42,630 nt of DNA, taken from contig NZ_LOHG01000030.1 of assembly GCF_022790535.1 (NCBI RefSeq), positions 1-42,630 on the forward strand, read 5' to 3'. Positions 1 through 8,172 of the stretch are shown here, piece after piece. This DNA comes from Pseudomonas maioricensis. Lineage in GTDB: Bacteria > Pseudomonadota > Gammaproteobacteria > Pseudomonadales > Pseudomonadaceae. Under the pieces are notes generated by a model. It worked only from the letters and a program-made list of their open reading frames with translations. It ran no database searches and was not told where the DNA came from. How positions within the stretch are numbered: position 1 is the stretch's first letter; each line of letters opens with the position of its first letter. The translations under genes were made by a program, and so were the position numbers.

Positions 1-12
1 CGCTCCTACAGG
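1..12. repeat. Cut end of a REP-type palindrome
   Basis: The first bases read GCTCCTACAGG. This matches the outer end of the REP palindromes found elsewhere in the window (for example at 9840-9850). The other arm would lie upstream of the window, so this is inferred from one arm only. Confidence 0.35.
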
Positions 13-43
13 TCCTCATTTACCCTGTGACTGCGCGATGGGA

Positions 44-484
44 TCAATCCCCGCGAATGTACTGCTCCAGCTGTTCGATCAGGCTGGCCTGCTCGGAGAT
101 GGCTTCTTTGACCAGGTCGCCGATGGACAGCAGCCCCAGCAGTTGACCTTCTTCCACGACCGGCAGGTGGCGCAGGTGGCTGTCGGTCATGATGCCCATG
201 CAGGTTTCGACGCTTTGCAGGGAGTCGACGGTGATCACCTTGTTGCTCATGATCGCGCTGACCGGGGTGCCGACCGAGGAGCGGCCCTGAAGGACCATCT
301 TGCGTGCGTAGTCACGTTCACTGACGACGCCCACCAGCTTGCCGTTGTCCACCACTGGCAAGGCGCCGATGTTTTTCTCGGCCATGAGCCTGAGGGCATC
401 GAGCACCATCTGGTGGGGGGAGATGGTGTGGACCTGCTGATTGGACGACGCCTTGAGCTTGAGCAGTTGTGCAACGGTTTTCAT
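44..484 (-). CDS. CBS-domain pair protein
   Basis: This 146-residue soluble protein is made of two CBS domains (about residues 8-65 and 73-130). Typical signatures are visible: GALPVVDNGKLVGVVSERDYA ends the first repeat and LRHLPVVEEGQLLGLLSIGD ends the second. CBS pairs usually bind adenine nucleotides and act as energy or redox sensors; no catalytic domain is attached, so the partner is unknown. The start has a good ribosome site (GGAG 8 bases before ATG). It lies 119 bp beyond cheB on the same strand with no clear terminator between, so it may be read through from the chemotaxis operon, but a functional link is only a guess. Confidence 0.85.
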   Translation of the reverse strand: MKTVAQLLKLKASSNQQVHTISPHQMVLDALRLMAEKNIGALPVVDNGKLVGVVSERDYARKMVLQGRSSVGTPVSAIMSNKVITVDSLQSVETCMGIMTDSHLRHLPVVEEGQLLGLLSIGDLVKEAISEQASLIEQLEQYIRGD

Positions 485-603
485 TTGTTGTTCTCCCGTG
501 ACGACCCGAGGCGGCGTAGGGCGGCCTGACAGTCTGCCAACAGCATCTTAGACCACGCCCCGCAGAGCAAGCTGCAAAACCGGATCAGGGCATTAGAAAA
601 ACG

Positions 604-1680
604 CTATTTGTGCAGAATTGCATGCTGGATGTCGTGCAGAGGCATGATGCGCTGCGCGGCATTCAGTTTGATCGCTTCCTTGGGCATGCCAAACACCACG
701 CACGAGGCTTCGTCCTGGGCGACCGTAGAACTGCCCGCGTCGAGCATTTCTTTGAGGCCCCTGGCGCCATCATCGCCCATGCCGGTCATGATGATGCCGG
801 TGGCGTTCTTGCCAGCAAATTTGGCCACTGAGCGAAACAGCACATCGACTGAGGGGCGATGGCGGTTCACGAGTGGGCCATCCACTACTTGCACGTGATA
901 AAACGCACCGCTGCGGGTGACCATCATGTGTTTGCCGCCCGGTGCAATCAGTGCAAGGCCTGGCAGGATGCGGTCGTTGTTTTTCGCCTCGCGCACCTCG
1001 ATTTGCGACAGCCCGTTAAGGCGTTCTGCGAAGGACGCGGTGAATTTCTCCGGCATGTGCTGGACGATGACGATGCCGGGACACACCCGAGGCAAGGCGG
1101 TCAGCACCGCTTCAAGCGCCTGCGTACCCCCTGTGGAAGTGCCCAGCGCGACAATTCGCTCAGTGGTCTGGGCCATGGCGTGACCCTGTGCGGCAGGCAG
1201 AATCGCATCGGCGCTCAGGCGAGTCGCGGGTGTCAGCACTGGGGCTGCTGCACGTCGGCCGAGGTTTTTGACATTGGCGTTGGCGGCGGCGCGAATCGCG
1301 CCTACCAGCTCTGCGGCGGACTCCAGCAGAAAGTTCTTCAGGCCAGTAGTCGGTTTGGTGATGACTTCCACTGCACCCGCTGACATTGCCTGCAAGCTGG
1401 TTTCGGCGCCTTTCTGGGTGAGGGACGAGCAAATGACCACGGGAGTGGGGCGCTCGCTCATGATTTTCTTCAGAAAAGTAATGCCGTCCATGCGCGGCAT
1501 TTCCACGTCGAGCACGATCACGTCCGGCCATTCTTTGGCCAGTTTATCCATGGCGAAGATCGGATCGGAGGCTGCACCCATCACGTGGATATCAGGTGTG
1601 TCGTTAAGGATACCCAGCAGAACCTGACGAACTACCGCCGAGTCATCGACTAGCAGTACGCTTATTTTTTTCGTCGCCAT
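604..1680 (-). CDS. cheB: Chemotaxis protein-glutamate methylesterase/glutamine deamidase CheB
   Basis: CheB (358 residues) removes methyl groups from chemoreceptor glutamates when phosphorylated by CheA, giving adaptation. The N-terminal receiver domain shows the acidic pair at D12-D13 and phospho-acceptor D58 in VLDVEMPRMDG. The C-terminal esterase domain has the triad S182 (GTSTGG), H208 (VQHMPEKF) and D304 (TGMGDDGA). Length is normal for the family. It is the last che gene of the operon, and its start codon lies inside the 3' end of cheD (38-base overlap), which suggests translational coupling. All catalytic residues are present, so it should be active. Confidence 0.96.
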   Translation of the reverse strand: MATKKISVLLVDDSAVVRQVLLGILNDTPDIHVMGAASDPIFAMDKLAKEWPDVIVLDVEMPRMDGITFLKKIMSERPTPVVICSSLTQKGAETSLQAMSAGAVEVITKPTTGLKNFLLESAAELVGAIRAAANANVKNLGRRAAAPVLTPATRLSADAILPAAQGHAMAQTTERIVALGTSTGGTQALEAVLTALPRVCPGIVIVQHMPEKFTASFAERLNGLSQIEVREAKNNDRILPGLALIAPGGKHMMVTRSGAFYHVQVVDGPLVNRHRPSVDVLFRSVAKFAGKNATGIIMTGMGDDGARGLKEMLDAGSSTVAQDEASCVVFGMPKEAIKLNAAQRIMPLHDIQHAILHK

Positions 1681-2170
1681 GTTCCGTGCTTGTCCTTATT
1701 GGTTTGTGCCTGACCCACACATGTCCGTTGCAGAGTTCGAAAATGACGTTGCGGTAGCCTGTGCTGCCCATGTCCTGTGCGATCAGGTCCAGGTTATGGC
1801 TATCGGCAAGTTGCAGTGCCGCGCTGATGTTCATCCGCGCAACATCGCTGTAATGCACGCCGCGCTTGTGGTGCGGAAACATTTCGCCACCGCCGAACAG
1901 CTTGAGCTGGTAATCCTCGGGCGCCGTGCGGTGTGCCTTGGCGTGCTCGATGAACATCTCGATCGCTTCGTCAGCGTATTTACCGTTCAGAACGCCGCAT
2001 CGGTGAGCCCGGCTGGGTAGCATGAAGTGGCACATGGCGCCGATCTTGCGCACCGGGTGCCACAAGGTGATACCTACGCAGGACCCAAGGATGGTGCGGA
2101 TACGGGTAGGGCTTGTTGCGAAGTGAAAATCGCCGGGTGCCAGAAAGACTTCGTCAACAATGGTGTTCAT
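1643..2170 (-). CDS. cheD: Chemoreceptor glutamine deamidase CheD
   Basis: CheD (175 residues) deamidates receptor glutamines and in some bacteria modulates CheC-type phosphatases. The catalytic pair is visible: C31 in ILGSCVGITLW and H48 in GAMCHFMLPS, followed by the family signature FGGGEMF. Its ATG overlaps the cheR stop codon (ATGA), and its own 3' end overlaps cheB by 38 bases; the last ~12 residues are basic and probably dispensable. No CheC gene is visible here, so a receptor-modifying role is more likely than partnership with CheC. Confidence 0.94.
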   Translation of the reverse strand: MNTIVDEVFLAPGDFHFATSPTRIRTILGSCVGITLWHPVRKIGAMCHFMLPSRAHRCGVLNGKYADEAIEMFIEHAKAHRTAPEDYQLKLFGGGEMFPHHKRGVHYSDVARMNISAALQLADSHNLDLIAQDMGSTGYRNVIFELCNGHVWVRHKPIRTSTEHGDEKNKRTASR

Positions 2171-2973
2171 GGCTTGCGATAGATCGAGGGTGCTACCAGT
2201 TTCAATGCATCGCTGACACCGTTGAGGCTTTCAGAGTGGCTGACAATGAAATACCCGCCGGACTTGAGGCGCGGGAGCAAACGGGCAACAACCTTGATCT
2301 TGGTCTCCTGGTCAAAATAAATCATCACGTTACGAAGAAAGATCACGTCGAACTCGCCGAGTTCCGGCAGAGCCTCATTTAGATTGACCTGAATAAAGTT
2401 GACCCGGTTGCGCAACCCTCGGTCTACCAGGAACGTACCGTGCTGATTACCGATGCCTTTGAGGCAGTATTTGTGCAGCAAAGGTACTGGCAGGTTGGTG
2501 GCGCGCTCCATAGGGTAATGCCCTGCGCGTGCTTTGGCGAGCACCTGGCTGCTGATGTCCGAGCCGATGATTTCCCAAGGCGTGGTGCCCAGGCTTTCGG
2601 CCAGGGTCATCGCCAGGCTGTAAGGCTCCTCGCCCGACGAACTCGCAGCACTCCACACCCGGAAAGTCTTGCCCGGTGTCGCTTTAGGCAATACCTGCTG
2701 GCGCAGAAAATCGAAATGCTTGGGTTCACGAAAAAAGTACGTTTCGTTGGTGGTGAGCAAGTCCAGCGCAACTTGCAGTTCGTCGCTGCGCTGGCCACTC
2801 ATGATCAGCTTGAAGTACTCGCCGTAGCTTTCCAGCCCATAGTGCTTGAGCCGCTTGAACAAGCGACCCGCGACCAGTGCCTTTTTTGCAGGCGACAGGC
2901 TGATGCCCGCAGCCCCGTACAACCAGGACTGAAACTGGCTGAATTCCCTGTCATTGAGCGCTGTTCCGTTCAC
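2167..2973 (-). CDS. cheR: Chemotaxis protein methyltransferase CheR
   Basis: CheR uses S-adenosylmethionine to methylate receptor glutamates. I place the start at a GTG at 2973, 19 bases after the cheW stop and behind AGGGA/CAGG; the frame stays open further upstream, but that part lies inside cheW and is not CheR-like. This gives 268 residues, normal for the family. Motifs seen are the TTNETYFFRE segment, the SAM-binding SAASSSGEEPYSLAM loop, and LRNVMIYFD near the C-terminus. Its stop overlaps the cheD start. The co-transcribed receptor ends in EFTRF, a docking-type pentapeptide that could bind this CheR. Confidence 0.94.
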   Translation of the reverse strand: MNGTALNDREFSQFQSWLYGAAGISLSPAKKALVAGRLFKRLKHYGLESYGEYFKLIMSGQRSDELQVALDLLTTNETYFFREPKHFDFLRQQVLPKATPGKTFRVWSAASSSGEEPYSLAMTLAESLGTTPWEIIGSDISSQVLAKARAGHYPMERATNLPVPLLHKYCLKGIGNQHGTFLVDRGLRNRVNFIQVNLNEALPELGEFDVIFLRNVMIYFDQETKIKVVARLLPRLKSGGYFIVSHSESLNGVSDALKLVAPSIYRKP

Positions 2974-2992
2974 GATATCTGCCTGTCCCTGG

Positions 2993-3532
2993 TCAGCGTT
3001 GTTCGGCGTCGATAGCCGGAATTTGATCAACTTCAGCCAGCTTCGACATTTCGTCGATGGACAACACCTGATCGACTTCCAGAACGATGACAAACTTGCC
3101 ATCGACCTTGGCCATGCCACTGATGAAGTCGGCGCGGATCTTTGCACCGAAACTCGGTGGCGGCTCGATCTGCGAAGCAGGGATGTCCATGACCGCCGAG
3201 ACGGTATCAACCAGCAAGCCGATGTCCTGTGACTGACCGTCCGCAGCGCTGGCTTCAATAATCACTACGCAGCTACGGCGGGTGGTGGTCGAATTGGGGC
3301 GGCCGAAGCGCGCCGACAGATCCACCACCGGCACGACCGCGCCGCGCAGGTTGATCACCCCACGGACGAAGGCGGGCATCATCGGTACGACAGTGAGATT
3401 GCCGTACTCGATGATTTCCTTGATGCCGAGGATGCCGATGGCGAACATCTCGGTGCCGAGCATGAACGTCAGGTACTGCTCCTGCTCCTCAACGACCGTT
3501 GCGTTTTGTCGTGTCGTGGCGATTGCGCCCAT
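2993..3532 (-). CDS. cheW: Chemotaxis coupling protein CheW
   Basis: CheW (179 residues) is the cytoplasmic adaptor that joins receptors to CheA. The single CheW domain is recognised by YLTFMLGTEMFAIGILGIKEII near residues 20-42, then PAFVRGVINLRGAVVPVVDL and the GLLVDTVSAVMDI block. The start has a strong ribosome site (AAAGGAG). It sits between the receptor gene and cheR, with short gaps (39 and 19 bases). It is slightly longer than E. coli CheW because of a C-terminal tail of about 15 residues. Confidence 0.95.
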   Translation of the reverse strand: MGAIATTRQNATVVEEQEQYLTFMLGTEMFAIGILGIKEIIEYGNLTVVPMMPAFVRGVINLRGAVVPVVDLSARFGRPNSTTTRRSCVVIIEASAADGQSQDIGLLVDTVSAVMDIPASQIEPPPSFGAKIRADFISGMAKVDGKFVIVLEVDQVLSIDEMSKLAEVDQIPAIDAEQR

Positions 3533-3571
3533 GTCTGTCTCCTTTCAAGGCAAGCGTGTGGGTGGATCCGC

Positions 3572-5230
3572 TCAGAATCGAGTGAACTCGGATTCATCCG
3601 GAGTGCTTGCCATGTTGTACGCAAACGATTTCTGCGGCGCTTGCGTAGCCGGGCGAGACGGCTTGCGGCTTGACGTGCCTGAGTTGCTGTCAAACTTTGC
3701 AGGCTGATTAGCGGCTTTCGGCGCAGCGTCCAGAGTGAAGAAGCTCATGGCCTGCTGCAGTTGTTCAGCCTGGCTACTCATTTCTTCGGCTGTGGCGGCC
3801 AGTTCTTCGCTGCTTGATGCGTTCTGTTGCGTAACCGAGTTGAGCTGGGTCATCGCGGTATTGATCTGCGCGACACCGGCAGCCTGTTCTTCAGACGCAG
3901 CGCTGATTTCCTGCACCAGGTCCGAGGTTTTGTTGATGGACGGCACCATCTCGTTGAGCAGGTTCCCGGCTTTCTCTGCCATGTCGACACTGCTGGAAGA
4001 CAGTTCGCCAATTTCCTGCGCGGCCACCTGGCTGCGTTCTGCCAGCTTGCGCACTTCAGCGGCGACAACGGCGAAGCCTTTGCCATGCTCACCCGCACGA
4101 GCGGCTTCGATAGCGGCGTTGAGCGCCAACAGATTGGTCTGGTAAGCGATGTCATCGATGATGCTGATGCGCTGGGCGATCTTTTTCATGGCCACAACGG
4201 TCTGCTGCACGGATTCACCACCATCGGTGGCTTCCTTGGCAGCCTTGCTGGCCATGCCGTCCGTGACTTTGGCGTTCTCGGTGTTCTGGTTGATGCTGGC
4301 GCTCATCTGTTCGATGGAGGCGCTGGTTTCTTCAACGCTGGCGGCTTGCTCGCTGGTCGCCTGGCTCATGGATTGAGCGGTAGCACTGACCTCTTCAGAG
4401 GCGCTGGCGAGGTTGTCGGCAGCATTGCGCACTTCACCGATGATGTGCGACAGCTTGCCCACCATGTTTTGCATGGCGTTGATAACCATGCCGGTTTCGT
4501 CTTTCGATCCGGCTTCAATACGAACGTTGAGGTTGCCTTCGGCCAACTGCTCGGCAACCGAAGCGGCTTCTTTCAACGGGCGGGAAATGATCCGCGAGAT
4601 GAACAGCGCCAGACCCAGGCCGATGACCAGTGCAGCGATCAATACGCCGACGATCGAGACCCGCGCACTGTCGTACAGTGCATCACCGCGCTGACTGGCG
4701 GCTTCAGCACCGGCATCATTAAGCTCTACCAGTTTTTGCAGGTCGCCCGTAATCAGGTCGAACTGGCGCTTGGACTCACCCGCCAGCATGGCGCGGGCTT
4801 CATCTTCACGGCTCTGGTTGGACAGGGCCTGCAAGTCCTTGCTGACCGCCAGATAAGCCGCCCAGTCATTTTTTGTGACGGTGAAAAGGCGACGATCCTC
4901 GTCATTACTCAACAGTTTTTCATAGGTGTCCAGGCGAGTTTCGAACTGCTTTCTTTCGGCCGCTGCTTCAAGCGCAATCGCGTTCTTGTCATCGATGGAC
5001 AGTGCCGCCACGTGGCGGTTTTCCTTGATGCGATAATTCGCCGCGAAGAAGCGCATGCCCGACGCCGCGCGCATCGACGGCATCCAGTTATCGCGAATCT
5101 CACTGGCGGTGTCGTTCACCTGACCCAGCTGAATGATGGAAAAAACGCCCATGACTGCGGTGAGGGCGAGCACCGTGAGAAATGACGCGATCAACTTTGT
5201 GGCGATCTTCAGATCGTAAAACCATTTCAT
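3572..5230 (-). CDS. Methyl-accepting chemotaxis protein with 4-helix periplasmic sensor and C-terminal docking pentapeptide
   Basis: A 552-residue transmembrane chemoreceptor. TM1 (about residues 11-31) is followed by a helical periplasmic domain of the 4HB_MCP kind (32-188), TM2 (about 190-212, AALVIGLGLALFI), a HAMP linker, and the methylation helices and signalling hairpin (YQTNLLALNAAIEAARAGEHGKG family motif). After the hairpin a disordered, Pro/Ala/Ser-rich linker of about 45 residues ends in EFTRF. That fits the x-[HFWY]-x-x-[HFWY] pattern of CheR/CheB-tethering pentapeptides. The start has GGAGG. It lies between cheA and cheW. The ligand cannot be read from sequence. Confidence 0.95.
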   Translation of the reverse strand: MKWFYDLKIATKLIASFLTVLALTAVMGVFSIIQLGQVNDTASEIRDNWMPSMRAASGMRFFAANYRIKENRHVAALSIDDKNAIALEAAAERKQFETRLDTYEKLLSNDEDRRLFTVTKNDWAAYLAVSKDLQALSNQSREDEARAMLAGESKRQFDLITGDLQKLVELNDAGAEAASQRGDALYDSARVSIVGVLIAALVIGLGLALFISRIISRPLKEAASVAEQLAEGNLNVRIEAGSKDETGMVINAMQNMVGKLSHIIGEVRNAADNLASASEEVSATAQSMSQATSEQAASVEETSASIEQMSASINQNTENAKVTDGMASKAAKEATDGGESVQQTVVAMKKIAQRISIIDDIAYQTNLLALNAAIEAARAGEHGKGFAVVAAEVRKLAERSQVAAQEIGELSSSSVDMAEKAGNLLNEMVPSINKTSDLVQEISAASEEQAAGVAQINTAMTQLNSVTQQNASSSEELAATAEEMSSQAEQLQQAMSFFTLDAAPKAANQPAKFDSNSGTSSRKPSRPATQAPQKSFAYNMASTPDESEFTRF

Positions 5231-5261
5231 CGGGTGTTACCTCCATGGAAATGCATGTGCA

Positions 5262-7406
5262 TCAACGGGCAGTGGCTGGCGATTGGGCTTGATTAGCGGT
5301 GTAGCGTGTTTCTAGATGTACGATTTGGCTGAGCAGGGCTGGAACGTCGAGGATCAACGCCACCGCGCCACTGCCCAGGATGGTTGAGCCGCTGATGCCG
5401 CGCAGTGCGCCGAACAGCTTGCCCAACGGTTTGATAACGGTCTGGAACTCACCCAGCAGATCGTCTACGACCAGTCCCGCCTTGTGCTCGGCATAGCGCA
5501 CCACCACCACGTTCTGGCGACGTGCGGCAGGGCCGTCGTGGTGGAAGTGGTCACGCAGGTACACCAGTGGCAGGACTTCGCCGCGCAAATCCAGATAACC
5601 CTGTTCGCGGCTGATCTGGCGGTCGTCTTCACTGAGTTCTATGCACTCCTGAACCATGTCCAGAGGGATCACATAAGTGGACTGGCCAATGCCGACCAGG
5701 AAGCCATTGATGATGGCCAGGGTCAGCGGCAGGCGGATGCGTATCACGGTGCCCTGGCCCGGCTTGCTGTCCAGATCGACAGTGCCGCGCAGCAAGGTGA
5801 TGTTGCGCTTGACCACGTCCATGCCCACGCCACGGCCCGAAAGGTTGGTGACGGCCTGGGCGGTAGAGAAGCCCGCTTCGAATATCAGGTTGTAGATTTC
5901 CTGATCGGTGAGGGTCGCGCCGGGGGCGATCAGGCCGCGTTCCTGAGCTTTCTCCAGAATCCGGTCGCGATTCAGTCCCGCGCCATCATCGGCGATTTCG
6001 AGGACGATACTGCCCGAGTCGTGGTAAGCGTTGAGATGCAGATGGCCCTTGGACGGTTTGCCAGCGGCGAGTCGTGCCTCGGCGCTTTCAATGCCGTGGT
6101 CCATGGCGTTGCGCAGCAAGTGCATGAGGGGATCGCCGATTTTCTCGACGACCGTTTTGTCCAGTTCGGTTTCGGCACCGCTGATGATCAGGTCGATGTC
6201 TTTGCCCAGCTCCTGGCTGACATCACGCACGACCCGGCGGAAGCGGTTGAAGGTGTCGCCGATGGGGATCATCCGCAGGCGCAACGCACCATCAAGAATT
6301 TCCTCTACCAGCCCGGAGACCGTTGACGTCGACTCCTGCAACGGGTCGTTGTCGCAGGTGCGGGCGAGCAAGGTGGCACCCGCGCTGGCGATGACCAGTT
6401 CGCCCACCAGATTGATCAGTTCGTCGAGCTTGTCAGCGTTGACCCGCACATAACGGCCATCTTTGGCCTTGCTGTCGGCGGGCTTGTCAGCGGAAACCTG
6501 CTTGTCGCTGGCAAGCGCTTTTTCACTGGAAAGTTGCGCAGGGACGCGTGGCACTGAACGCTGGTCTTCCAGCAGCTCACCTATCGCGACCATAGACGTG
6601 CCGTGTTCTACGCCTTGAGAAACAAGCTCAGTGCCGGGCTCTGCCTGCTGATTGACCGCATCGCCAGAATCGATCCGGGTAATGTCTACCTGGCATTCAT
6701 CACGTACAAAGTCGAAGACTTCATTGATCGCTGCGTGGGTTGCGCTGGAGTTGAAGTCGATTTCGAAACCCAGGTAGCAAGACTCTGCGTCCCATGCTTC
6801 AAGGGCTGGCAGGTTGTCGGTCAGTGTCTCAATCGCAACAATTTCACCCAGCGTGTTAAGAAAACGCAGGAACGACAACGGGTCCATGCCGTTGCGAAAT
6901 ACGTCCTGACCGAAGCGTAGGGATAGATGCCAAAGCACCGCGTCGGAGTGCCCGGCTGGAGCGTCGCTGTCCGGGATGACCTCTAGCTCTTCGCTGGCCT
7001 TGCCGCCGGGTGCCTGATAAGCCTGCAGGGTTTTGCGCAATTCGGCTTCGCGGGCCAACGCGGGCGCTTGTAATTGGCCGCCCTGACTGGCGACTACGTC
7101 GATCAATTCCAGCATGTGATCGCCGGATTTGAGCAGTACTGCAATCAGACCTGCATCGGCGGCGACACTGCCTTCACGCAAGCGATCAAGCACGTCTTCG
7201 ACAATGTGCGTGAAGCTGACGATAGGGTCCAGGCCGAACAGGCCAGCAGAGCCTTTGATGGTATGCGCCGCACGGAATATCGCGCCGATGGCGTCATCAT
7301 TGCCAGGTTCGCTCTCCAGCTGCAGCAATGACTCTTCCATCGCCTCCAACAGCTCGCGAGCCTCGACGATGAACGTTTGTAATGCCTGATCGAGGTTAAT
7401 GCTCAC
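5262..7406 (-). CDS. cheA: Chemotaxis histidine kinase CheA
   Basis: CheA (714 residues) autophosphorylates and passes phosphate to CheY and CheB. The Hpt domain carries H48 in AAHTIKGSAG. A P2-like region follows (about 155-250), then a low-complexity linker, the dimerisation helices (VNADKLDELINLVGELV), and the GHKL kinase domain with the N box (HLLRNAMDHGIE), G1 (IADDGAGLN) and G2 (GRGVGMDVVK). The CheW-like regulatory domain is C-terminal. It starts with GTG behind AAGGA. No receiver domain is fused. All kinase and phospho-acceptor motifs are intact. Confidence 0.96.
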   Translation of the reverse strand: MSINLDQALQTFIVEARELLEAMEESLLQLESEPGNDDAIGAIFRAAHTIKGSAGLFGLDPIVSFTHIVEDVLDRLREGSVAADAGLIAVLLKSGDHMLELIDVVASQGGQLQAPALAREAELRKTLQAYQAPGGKASEELEVIPDSDAPAGHSDAVLWHLSLRFGQDVFRNGMDPLSFLRFLNTLGEIVAIETLTDNLPALEAWDAESCYLGFEIDFNSSATHAAINEVFDFVRDECQVDITRIDSGDAVNQQAEPGTELVSQGVEHGTSMVAIGELLEDQRSVPRVPAQLSSEKALASDKQVSADKPADSKAKDGRYVRVNADKLDELINLVGELVIASAGATLLARTCDNDPLQESTSTVSGLVEEILDGALRLRMIPIGDTFNRFRRVVRDVSQELGKDIDLIISGAETELDKTVVEKIGDPLMHLLRNAMDHGIESAEARLAAGKPSKGHLHLNAYHDSGSIVLEIADDGAGLNRDRILEKAQERGLIAPGATLTDQEIYNLIFEAGFSTAQAVTNLSGRGVGMDVVKRNITLLRGTVDLDSKPGQGTVIRIRLPLTLAIINGFLVGIGQSTYVIPLDMVQECIELSEDDRQISREQGYLDLRGEVLPLVYLRDHFHHDGPAARRQNVVVVRYAEHKAGLVVDDLLGEFQTVIKPLGKLFGALRGISGSTILGSGAVALILDVPALLSQIVHLETRYTANQAQSPATAR

Positions 7407-7451
7407 GTACAGTTCCTTGTCGTGTCGGCCATGGCGGCCGGGCGTGCCGGG

Positions 7452-7742
7452 TTAAACCGACGGGCCCAGGCCACTCAATTGCAGGGTTTCCAATACAGCT
7501 TTGCTATGCCCGGTCAGCGTCAATGCGGTCCCGGCACGGGAGGCCTCACGGGTGACCATGATCAGCAACTGAAGGCCTGCGCCATCCATTTCAGTGATTT
7601 GCGACAGATCGATCTGCATCTGCGGCGTCGCGCCCAGCTTTGGCAGCAATTGGGCGGACAATTCCGAGGCGGTATAGATGGTCAGCTCACCGTCGATGTT
7701 CACGTGTGCCGTGTCATTGAGTATTTCGCATGCAAGCGGCAT
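7452..7742 (-). CDS. STAS-domain protein of the chemotaxis operon
   Basis: A 96-residue single STAS domain, the fold of anti-sigma factor antagonists. I choose the ATG at 7742, which has GGGAGG six bases upstream, rather than an upstream in-frame codon. The loop that in SpoIIAA-type antagonists reads D-S-S-G (with the phosphorylated serine) here reads MDGAGLQLL, so the acceptor serine is missing (residues 54-55 are G-A). It probably works as a binding module without phospho-control. It lies between cheY and cheA, so a role inside the array is likely, but no partner can be named. Confidence 0.88.
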   Translation of the reverse strand: MPLACEILNDTAHVNIDGELTIYTASELSAQLLPKLGATPQMQIDLSQITEMDGAGLQLLIMVTREASRAGTALTLTGHSKAVLETLQLSGLGPSV

Positions 7743-7763
7743 CGCAACCTCCCGGGTAATCAG

Positions 7764-7791
7764 CATCAAGTAGCAGGCATCAAGTAGCAGG
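7764..7791. repeat. Tandem 14-bp direct repeat between cheY and the STAS gene
   Basis: CATCAAGTAGCAGG occurs twice in direct succession (7764-7777 and 7778-7791), in the 52-bp gap downstream of cheY. It looks like a recent slippage duplication. No function is evident. Confidence 0.8.
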
Positions 7792-7794
7792 CAA

Positions 7795-8163
7795 TCAGGG
7801 CAGAATCAGTTTGGAAACCGCTGCGAGCATCTGCGCAGGCTGGAACGGCTTGACCACCCAGGCCTTGGCGCCAGCAGCCTGGCCTTCCATTTTTTTCGAT
7901 TCCTGAGATTCGGTGGTGAGCATGATGATCGGCGTGAATTTATAGCTGGGTAACTTCTTCACCTCTTTGACGAAGGTGATGCCGTCCATGTTGGGCATGT
8001 TCACGTCGCTGATGATCAAGTGCACTTTCTGGCCGTTGAGCTTGCTCAGTGCGTCTCGGCCATCGCTTGCTTCGATAACGTCATAACCTGCGCTTTTCAG
8101 GGCGATGCCGACCACTTGACGAACGCTGCTGGAGTCGTCGACGACCAATATGTTTTTAGCCAT
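7795..8163 (-). CDS. cheY: CheY-like response regulator
   Basis: A 122-residue stand-alone receiver domain. The acidic pair D9-D10 (LVVDDSSSVRQ), phospho-acceptor D53 (LIISDVNMPNMDG), the conserved Thr region (IIMLTTES) and Lys in VVKPFQPAQ are all present. The start has AGGAG. It is the likely output protein of the CheA in this operon. Its target (flagellar motor, or another process) cannot be read from sequence. It lies only 9 bases after the receptor-like gene. Confidence 0.95.
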   Translation of the reverse strand: MAKNILVVDDSSSVRQVVGIALKSAGYDVIEASDGRDALSKLNGQKVHLIISDVNMPNMDGITFVKEVKKLPSYKFTPIIMLTTESQESKKMEGQAAGAKAWVVKPFQPAQMLAAVSKLILP

Positions 8164-8172
8164 GTGGCTCTC

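Noticed and set aside
2974..3258. Longer CheR with about 95 extra N-terminal residues
   Set aside because: That part lies wholly within cheW in another frame and lacks CheR similarity; the GTG at 2973 gives the normal length.
3827..5185. Long open frame (over 450 codons) on the plus strand opposite the receptor gene
   Set aside because: It is the mirror of a GC-rich, helical receptor gene. The product has biased composition and no family features, and the receptor on the other strand is certain.
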